Below, piece after piece: positions 14,901 to 19,604 of a DNA stretch of 19,604 nucleotides (positions are counted from its first letter, which is position 1; the number at the start of each line of letters is the position of its first letter). This DNA is from Pseudomonadota bacterium (GTDB taxonomy: Bacteria; Pseudomonadota; Gammaproteobacteria; Pseudomonadales; Halieaceae). A program made the position numbers and the translations under genes. The stretch lies in assembly GCA_030591305.1 (NCBI GenBank), contig JAUVBI010000027.1:1-19604 (forward strand). The letters are read 5' to 3'. Under the pieces are notes generated by a model, which did not search any database, had not been told where the DNA came from, and saw only the letters and a list, made by a program, of their open reading frames with translations.

Positions 14901-15722
14901 GTTCTGCTCGGCCTGGCTGAGCCGTGCATACAGGGGCAACACCTCAATCTGCTGTTGCCGCCTAAGCACCTTTGCCAATTCCCGTATGTCTCTTTCACCG
15001 GACAGGAAAATCAGGATGTCGCCACGCTTACCGAAGACACCCGCATCAATATCCGCCACCAGCGAATTGATCTGCTCCTGCACACCCTGGTCTCTGTCCG
15101 ATACACTGTCCAGGTACACCGTTTCAACCGGGTAGGTACGGCCGGACACTTCAATCACCGGCGCATTCCTGAAATGCTTGGAAAAGCTCTCTACATCAAT
15201 GGTGGCAGACGTAATAATTAGCTTGAGGTCGGGCCGTTTTGGCAACAGACGTACTAAATAGCCCAGCAGAAAATCGATATTGAGGCTGCGCTCATGTGCC
15301 TCATCGATGATGATTGTGTCGTACTTGCGCAGCATTCTGTCACGCTGAATTTCAGCCAGCAGGATGCCGTCGGTCATTAACTTGATACAAGTACTGCTGG
15401 AGACCTTATCGGTAAACCGCACCTGGTAACCGACCACCTCCCCCACCACGGAGTTCAGTTCCTGCGCAATTCTCTGGGCAACTGTTCGCGCCGCCAGCCT
15501 GCGGGGCTGGGTGTGAGCAATCATAGCTCGCCTGCCCCGACCCATACCCAGGCAAATTTTAGGCAACTGCGTAGTTTTTCCCGAACCGGTCTCACCCGCC
15601 AGGATAATGACCTGGTTATTTTCTATCGCCCGCTCGATCTCCTCCCGATGCTCCACCACGGGCAGCTCCGAGGGATAATCGATGGGAGAAACACGCCGGG
15701 CCTGGGAGGGAGTGTCTTGCAT
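11979..15722 (-). CDS. hrpA: ATP-dependent RNA helicase HrpA
   Basis: 1247-residue DEAH-box helicase of the HrpA family, which in E. coli (about 1300 aa) rescues stalled or collided ribosomes. Motifs in order: Walker A GETGSGKT (43-50), TQPRR (71-75), DEAH (140-143), SAT (172-174), TNVAETSLT (291-299) and QRQGRCGR (338-345). These are followed by the HA2/winged-helix region, an OB-like domain and the long HrpA-specific C-terminal half (DUF3418-type, from about residue 600). The start is fixed by an in-frame stop three codons upstream. It is divergent from the malonyl-CoA decarboxylase gene, and hvfA follows 173 nt after its stop with no clear terminator between. Confidence 0.96.
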   Translation of the reverse strand: MQDTPSQARRVSPIDYPSELPVVEHREEIERAIENNQVIILAGETGSGKTTQLPKICLGMGRGRRAMIAHTQPRRLAARTVAQRIAQELNSVVGEVVGYQVRFTDKVSSSTCIKLMTDGILLAEIQRDRMLRKYDTIIIDEAHERSLNIDFLLGYLVRLLPKRPDLKLIITSATIDVESFSKHFRNAPVIEVSGRTYPVETVYLDSVSDRDQGVQEQINSLVADIDAGVFGKRGDILIFLSGERDIRELAKVLRRQQQIEVLPLYARLSQAEQNRVFNLSKRRGTRVVLATNVAETSLTVPGIRYVIDPGEARISRYSFRTKVQRLPIEAISQASANQRQGRCGRVEEGVCLRLYSEEDFSNRPEFTDPEIKRTNLAAVILQMLLLRLGDIGEFPFINSPDPRMVRDGYKLLEELGAVSKGGELTDIGRKMARLPVDPRLARMVLAASERGALEEILVITSALAVQDPRERPADKQQQSDQMHARFQHDKSDFMAWLNLWKYYEEQRQALSQNQLRKLCKREFISFMRMREWRDIHYQLTVACKAQKMKPRAALSEEENYEGIHRALLAGLLSHIAQFQEGHEYLGSRSRKLQIFPGSSQFKKKPKWMVAAEIVETTKVYARSVAAINPLWVLDINPALLKYHYYQPRWEARGGQVMAYERVTLYGLTVSDKQAVHYGPISPAESRELLIREGLIAAKFHPHPGFLKHNQRLVRELQDMEARTRRRDILADEQVLFSFYDERLPDDAYTASRLRAWLKRNSGAESGLRLQREDLLAKDLGSGLGEQFPDHLDWHDMRFKLSYQFEPGNVADGVSLTVPVALLNRVPRFLFDWLVPGLLREKCIQMLRGLPKAKRKHLVPAPDFVDRALATMSPSDSDLSRELSEKLSGLGGIRLEAGDWDTDKLDDYYRMNIRVVDARGKLLEQGRDLAQLIANFRTDTRQSMASATGDTPAKTGMGRWNFGDIPREWRFRQAGVDIIAYPGLVDKTSSVDIELFDYPAQAQLQHRLGLLRLLRLHSATQVKYLSRQMLKGNKFNLVIAGAQLDREQLLADLVDGAYVWAMEIDSDRPFAAQEFEKMLESGKGEVISCANELEKILFNTLDALAELRREIVKLGAGKYLSSLEDVNRQLQRLLQKGFVRDTPREWLSQYPRYIKALLVRLQRLSGQAGKDQKYTELLDSVGAKLWQLCEERSGLLQICPEARQFRWMLEEFRVSLFAQSLGTRQAISEKRLQEQWLKVIRWTEDNPH

Positions 15723-15749
15723 TGACCGTCATTCCAAAAAAACGCAGCG

Positions 15750-15758
15750 ACTATAGCA
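15750..15758 (-). promoter_or_regulatory. hrpA: Extended -10 promoter of hrpA
   Basis: TGCTATAGT on the minus strand is an extended -10 element (TG-N-TATAGT, hexamer at 15750-15755) 27 nt before the hrpA start. The -35 region is poor, as often in extended -10 promoters. Confidence 0.45.
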
Positions 15759-15767
15759 TGCACACCA

Positions 15768-15798
15768 CCATAGGGTAGTGTCAGAATTGCCACTATGG
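15768..15798. repeat. Inverted repeat CCATAG/CTATGG between divergent promoters
   Basis: CCATAG (15768-15773) and CTATGG (15793-15798) are perfect arms centred on the -35/spacer region of the plus-strand promoter and just upstream of the hrpA extended -10. It is placed like an operator that could affect either gene. Confidence 0.45.
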
Positions 15799-15806
15799 CG
15801 TAGAAT
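15778..15806 (+). promoter_or_regulatory. Candidate promoter of the decarboxylase-permease-ligase set
   Basis: GTGTCA (15778-15783, 4 of 6) and TAGAAT (15801-15806, 5 of 6) with a 17-nt spacer. Initiation near 15813 would leave a short leader before the start at 15828, or a slightly longer one if the ATG at 15846 is used. Confidence 0.4.
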
Positions 15807-15827
15807 CAAACATCCACAAAAAGCACA

Positions 15828-17267
15828 ATGAAAAGACCGGCAAGTATGAATCCACACAAGAAGTCCAGTTTTTGGGACCGCGCCCTACGCAATGCAAAAA
15901 ATGCCTGGGACAAAATTGCCTCAGATAACGAGGGAATGCCAGCTATCACCGCCACCCCCGATTTAAGCGACCAGGACCGGGACAACTTGATAAAACACAT
16001 GCAGGCCTGCCTGGATCGGCGCGGTGGCGAAGTGTCAGCCCGCAAACGCGCGGCCGCTCTGGGTCACGTCTACCTGTTGCTCAACGAAACCGGCCGCAAA
16101 CGCTTTTTGACCACACTTGCAACAGAGTTTGACACTAACCCCGAAACAATAAACAAGGCCGTTGAGCAACTCGCTCAGGCCGGGGGTAATGAGGCTCGAT
16201 TCAACGCAGAGCAGGAGCTGCGCACGGCTCTCAAAGCACCGCGAGTGCACCTGCTCACCCAGTTTAATGCCCTGCCAGAAGGCGTAAAATTTTTGGTGGA
16301 TATGCGGGCAGAACTCATTCCCTGGGCCAGGGCAGATAGCCGCCTCAGGGGCCTGGAAAGCGACCTGAAGTCTCTACTGGCCGCCTGGTTTGATGTGGGA
16401 TTTCTAGAGCTCAAGCAAATCACCTGGGAGGCCCCGGCCTCATTACTGGAAAAATTATTTGTCTACGAGGCCGTACATGAAATAAAGGGCTGGGACGACC
16501 TGAAAAACCGCCTGGCCTCCGACCGTCGCTGTTTTGCATTTTTTCACCCACGCATGCCGGACGAGCCCCTGATTTTTGTCTGGGTGGCCCTGGTCAACGG
16601 TATTGCTGACAATGTGCAGGTACTACTGGACAAGGATGCCCCGCTGGGCGATCCGGAGACGGCCGACTGTGCTATTTTCTACTCAATTTCCAATGCACAG
16701 GCCGGTCTGTCGGCTATTAACTTTGGCAATTTTCTGATCAAACGCGTTGTTGACGACCTATCCAGAGAGCTGCCAAACCTGGGCACTTTTGCAACCCTGT
16801 CACCCGTTCCGGGCTTCCGGCGCTGGCTGGATCGTGCGGTAGGCGAAGATAAGCTGCATATTCTAAGCGAGGAAAATACGGCTGCCGCCCTGGCCGCTTC
16901 GCCGGCAACATCCCCCGAGGCAGCGGTCAATGAAATCCTTTCACGCCATAAATGGCACGAGAACAGTGAACTGGCAGAGGCCGTGAAAGATCCACTGCAA
17001 CACCTCTGCGCACACTATCTAATCAATGAAAAACACAAAAGTGGAACCGCGCTCAATTCAGTGGCTCACTTTCACCTCAACAATGGCGCCATCGTCGCGC
17101 AAATCAACTGGCTGGCAGATACGTCTAAAAATGGCATTTCGCAATCCGCTGGGCTAATGATAAATTACCTCTACACGTTGAAAACCATTGATAATAACCA
17201 TGAGAGCTATCGTGCAGGTAAGGCTGTTATTGCCTCAGCCCGGGTTAAGAATCGTCTCAAAATGTAA
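15828..17267 (+). CDS. Malonyl-CoA decarboxylase
   Basis: 479-residue single-chain malonyl-CoA decarboxylase, converting malonyl-CoA to acetyl-CoA and CO2. The N-terminal helical half (to about 210) is followed by the acetyltransferase-like catalytic half. Hallmarks are AIFYSISNAQAGLSAINFG (282-300), containing the Ser region (S286/S288), then TLSPVPGFRRWL (323-334), and AHFHLNNGA (413-421), where H416 aligns with the catalytic His. INWLADTSKNGISQSAGLMINYLY closes the family pattern. ATG codons at 15828 and 15846 are both possible starts, neither with a good Shine-Dalgarno. No malonyl-CoA synthetase (matB) or malonate transporter adjoins it. Instead an amine permease follows after 14 nt with a clear AGGAG, suggesting one operon. 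Confidence 0.93.
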   Translation: MKRPASMNPHKKSSFWDRALRNAKNAWDKIASDNEGMPAITATPDLSDQDRDNLIKHMQACLDRRGGEVSARKRAAALGHVYLLLNETGRKRFLTTLATEFDTNPETINKAVEQLAQAGGNEARFNAEQELRTALKAPRVHLLTQFNALPEGVKFLVDMRAELIPWARADSRLRGLESDLKSLLAAWFDVGFLELKQITWEAPASLLEKLFVYEAVHEIKGWDDLKNRLASDRRCFAFFHPRMPDEPLIFVWVALVNGIADNVQVLLDKDAPLGDPETADCAIFYSISNAQAGLSAINFGNFLIKRVVDDLSRELPNLGTFATLSPVPGFRRWLDRAVGEDKLHILSEENTAAALAASPATSPEAAVNEILSRHKWHENSELAEAVKDPLQHLCAHYLINEKHKSGTALNSVAHFHLNNGAIVAQINWLADTSKNGISQSAGLMINYLYTLKTIDNNHESYRAGKAVIASARVKNRLKM

Positions 17268-17281
17268 CAGGAGCATACACC

Positions 17282-18754
17282 ATGGCCAACGATGACAAGA
17301 AGATCATCGGGACAGTCGAGTACCACAAGGCGGGGCAGGAATACTTCGACAAGCGTGGTCTGCGCCGCTATGCGGGCACGTGGTCACTGTGGGCACTGGG
17401 TGTAGGTGCGGTCATTTCCGGGGATTTTTCTGGCTGGAATCTGGGCGTTGGCCAAGGTGGGTTCGGTGGCTTTCTACTGGCTCTCGGCATCGCCACGGTC
17501 ATGTATACCGGCCTGTGCTTTTCCATAGCAGAAATGTCCGCCGCCATGCCCCATGCCGGCGGCGCCTATTCATTTGGACGCACAACCATGGGCCCCTGGG
17601 GTGGCTACATCACCGGGCTCGCCGAAAATATGGAATATGTGATTACCACCGCAGTGGTGTGCTACTTCACCGGGGGCTACCTGCAAAACATATTTGCCAC
17701 CCCCGACGCCTGGCAACCGGCCTGGTGGGCTGGCTTATACCTGGTCTTCGCTGGCTTGAATATAAAGGGTGTGGAAGAGTCATTTCGTTTTATTGTCGTG
17801 ATCACCCTGTTGGCATTATTGATACTGGTGGTTTTTTATATCAGTGCCATACCTCTGTTCCGCTGGGAGTTGCTGTGGAATATTGAGCCACAGCCCGGTG
17901 CCACCCGTTTTCTGCCCATGGGCTGGGGGGGCGTGGGCGCAGCACTGCCCTTTGCTATCTGGTTGTACCTGGCCATAGAACAATTACCCCTGGCCGCTGA
18001 GGAATCCCACGATGTTACCCGCGATATGCCCAGGGGTCTGATCTGGGGTCTGGGAACCCTGGTGTTAACCGGCGTTCTTATCACATTCCTGAATATGGGC
18101 ATTGGCGGCGGTGCCGCATTTTTTGGCTCCCAGACAGAAGAGCCCCTGCTCGATGGTTTCACCCAGACCCTGGGTGTCAGCAGTGCCAAGGTGCTCGGCC
18201 TGGTGGCCATCGCCGGTTTAATCGCCAGCTTTCACGCCATTATTTTTGCCTTTGGGCGCAATATCTACTCGCTGAGCCGTGCCGGCTATTTTCCGCACTG
18301 GCTATCGGTCACCCACGGCGAGCGCAAAACACCCCACGTGGCTCTGCTGGGGGGCTCACTGGTAGGTTTTGCAGTTTTGATGGTGTTATTTCTGGTCGAC
18401 CCCAACGGCAGCGGTGCCTTTGGGGGTGTTATTTTGAACATGGCTGTGTTCGGTGCTGTCATCGCCTATGTCATGCAGATGGTGGCCTACATCTTGCTCA
18501 AACGTCGGTTCGCACACATAGACCGGCCCTATACCAGCCCGCTGGGCGAATTTGGTGCCTGGGTAGCCCTGTTGATCGCAGCAGCCGTATTGGTATTGCT
18601 GTTTAATAATGCAGATTTTCGACCGGGCATTATCGGGGTGGCAATATGGTTTCTGTGTGGCCTGGTGTACTTCGCCGTCTATGGACGCAAGACGCTGGTG
18701 TACTCACCGGAAGAAGAGTTTGCCATACAACAATTACAAGAGCGTGGAGAGTAA
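17282..18754 (+). CDS. APC-superfamily permease, ethanolamine type
   Basis: 490-residue inner-membrane transporter with about 12 hydrophobic segments. The N-terminus GTWSLWALGVGAVISGDFSG holds the APC substrate/ion motif (GVGAVISG), and GGFGGFLLALGIA, SIAEMSAAMPHAGGAYSFGR and MGPWGGYITGLAENMEYV closely follow bacterial ethanolamine permeases. The conserved EQLPLAAEE block (about 238-246) and the YSLSRAGYFP segment support this group. Substrate is probably ethanolamine or a similar small amine; other amino acids or polyamines cannot be excluded. The start has a strong AGGAG. The downstream GS-like gene begins 2 nt after its stop, so transport and gamma-glutamylation are probably coupled. Confidence 0.88.
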   Translation: MANDDKKIIGTVEYHKAGQEYFDKRGLRRYAGTWSLWALGVGAVISGDFSGWNLGVGQGGFGGFLLALGIATVMYTGLCFSIAEMSAAMPHAGGAYSFGRTTMGPWGGYITGLAENMEYVITTAVVCYFTGGYLQNIFATPDAWQPAWWAGLYLVFAGLNIKGVEESFRFIVVITLLALLILVVFYISAIPLFRWELLWNIEPQPGATRFLPMGWGGVGAALPFAIWLYLAIEQLPLAAEESHDVTRDMPRGLIWGLGTLVLTGVLITFLNMGIGGGAAFFGSQTEEPLLDGFTQTLGVSSAKVLGLVAIAGLIASFHAIIFAFGRNIYSLSRAGYFPHWLSVTHGERKTPHVALLGGSLVGFAVLMVLFLVDPNGSGAFGGVILNMAVFGAVIAYVMQMVAYILLKRRFAHIDRPYTSPLGEFGAWVALLIAAAVLVLLFNNADFRPGIIGVAIWFLCGLVYFAVYGRKTLVYSPEEEFAIQQLQERGE

Positions 18755-18756
18755 GT

Positions 18757-19604
18757 ATGGAGCCACTACAAATAAACAGCGCCGAAGAATTGAGAGCCTT
18801 AATCGAACGGCGGTCGATCTCCCATATTAAAGTGGGCGTGTTTGATATCGACGGTATCATGCGCGGAAAATATATGTCCCGCGAGAAATTTCTTTCCGCC
18901 CTGGACAAGGGCTTTGGTTTCTGCGATGTGGTGCTGGGCTGGGACAGTAATGACCAGCTCTATGACAATGTCAGCTTCACCGGGTGGCACACCGGATATG
19001 GCGATGCGCCCGTGCGCATACTACCTGAAACCTGCCGTGAGCTGCCTATGGAGCAGGACACTATTCTGGTAATGGGGGAGTTCGCCGAGGCCGCTTCTCG
19101 CGTATGTCCACGGGCCACCCTGGGCAGGGTTATAGCCAGGGCCGAAGATATGGGCTTTTCCCTGCGCTGCGGCTTTGAGTTTGAATTTTTTGTTTTCGAC
19201 GAATCACCCGAGTCCGTGCGTGAAAAACACTACAAAAACTTGCAACCGATGGCACCGGGACATTTCGGCTACTCCATGTTGCGCACTTCGGTACATGCAG
19301 ATTTTTATCGTGGCTTATTGCAGCTTTGTGAAGAAATGAATATGCCCATCGAGGGTTTGCATGAGGAAACCGGGCCGGGCGTCATGGAGGCTGCTCTGTG
19401 CGCAGACACTGCTATGCTAGCTGCAGACCAGGCGTCCTTGTTCAAAACTTTTACCAAAATATATGCCCAGAACCACAATCGCATGGCAACGTTTATGGCA
19501 CGCTGGTCTCCAGACTGGCCGGGGCAAAGTGGCCATATCCATATTTCCATGACAGACCAACAGGGTAAGTCTGTTTTCCACGACCCGGAAAAGCCCGGCA
19601 ATAT
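18757..19604 (+). CDS. Glutamine-synthetase-family gamma-glutamylamine ligase (partial, right edge)
   Basis: The first 282 residues of a GS-family enzyme; the frame is open at the window edge. A GS N-terminal beta-grasp region (about 20-115, with VGVFDIDGIMRGKYM and WHTGYGDAPVRILPET) leads into the catalytic domain. Metal/ATP residues are visible as E141/E143 (GFEFEFF), E203/E204 and E211 (GPGVMEAAL), and H260/H262 (SGHIHIS). It is not GlnA itself; the sequence resembles ligases that attach glutamate to small amines (GlnA4, IpuC or PuuA types). With the ethanolamine-type permease two bases upstream, gamma-glutamylation of ethanolamine or a related amine is the best guess. Shine-Dalgarno GGAGAG overlaps the permease 3' end. 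Confidence 0.88.
   Translation, partial: MEPLQINSAEELRALIERRSISHIKVGVFDIDGIMRGKYMSREKFLSALDKGFGFCDVVLGWDSNDQLYDNVSFTGWHTGYGDAPVRILPETCRELPMEQDTILVMGEFAEAASRVCPRATLGRVIARAEDMGFSLRCGFEFEFFVFDESPESVREKHYKNLQPMAPGHFGYSMLRTSVHADFYRGLLQLCEEMNMPIEGLHEETGPGVMEAALCADTAMLAADQASLFKTFTKIYAQNHNRMATFMARWSPDWPGQSGHIHISMTDQQGKSVFHDPEKPGN

Overview
The window comes from a gammaproteobacterial chromosome, most likely a marine member of the Pseudomonadales/Cellvibrionales group. The placement is inferred from gene content and order: mlaA, an RssB-like PP2C response regulator, a STAS protein, talB and dusA sit together much as I recall them in Pseudomonas. Most of the window is ordinary housekeeping sequence, dense in RNA biology (tRNA-Ala, trhP, gltX, dusA, hrpA).

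Layout. 1-408 is non-coding, with degenerate repeats and the terminator of a minus-strand tRNA-Ala(GGC). trhP (638-1927, +) converges on gltX followed by a tandem thioredoxin-fold GST-like gene (minus). An SDR oxidoreductase (minus) lies back to back with dusA-talB (plus). Converging on talB is a minus-strand set: mlaA (outer-membrane lipid asymmetry), an RssB-like regulator and an RssC-like STAS protein. Upstream of it, also on the minus strand, is hvfA-hvfB-hvfC (11805 down to 9827). hrpA (minus) is divergent from a plus-strand set of malonyl-CoA decarboxylase, an ethanolamine-type APC permease and a glutamine-synthetase-family ligase that runs off the right edge.

The most notable system is hvfABC. 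It encodes a secreted, cysteine-rich peptide precursor with eight cysteines in EGKCG-type motifs on an 18-residue period, plus a multinuclear iron (MNIO, DUF692) maturase and its DUF2063 partner. The three genes are fused by a 1-nt start/stop overlap and a 0-nt junction. The family is known to make Cys-modified copper-binding peptides (HvfA/bufferin type). This copy has an unusually regular repeat array, no adjacent DoxX gene and a possible ECF-type promoter.

Secondary points of interest are an RssB-like regulator whose receiver has Glu in place of the phosphoacceptor Asp, an MlaA without a lipobox cysteine, a strong mlaA promoter whose -10 box sits inside a perfect inverted repeat, and the grouping of malonyl-CoA decarboxylase with an amine permease and a GS-like ligase. 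All functional calls rest on motif and sequence recognition by eye; no database search was run.
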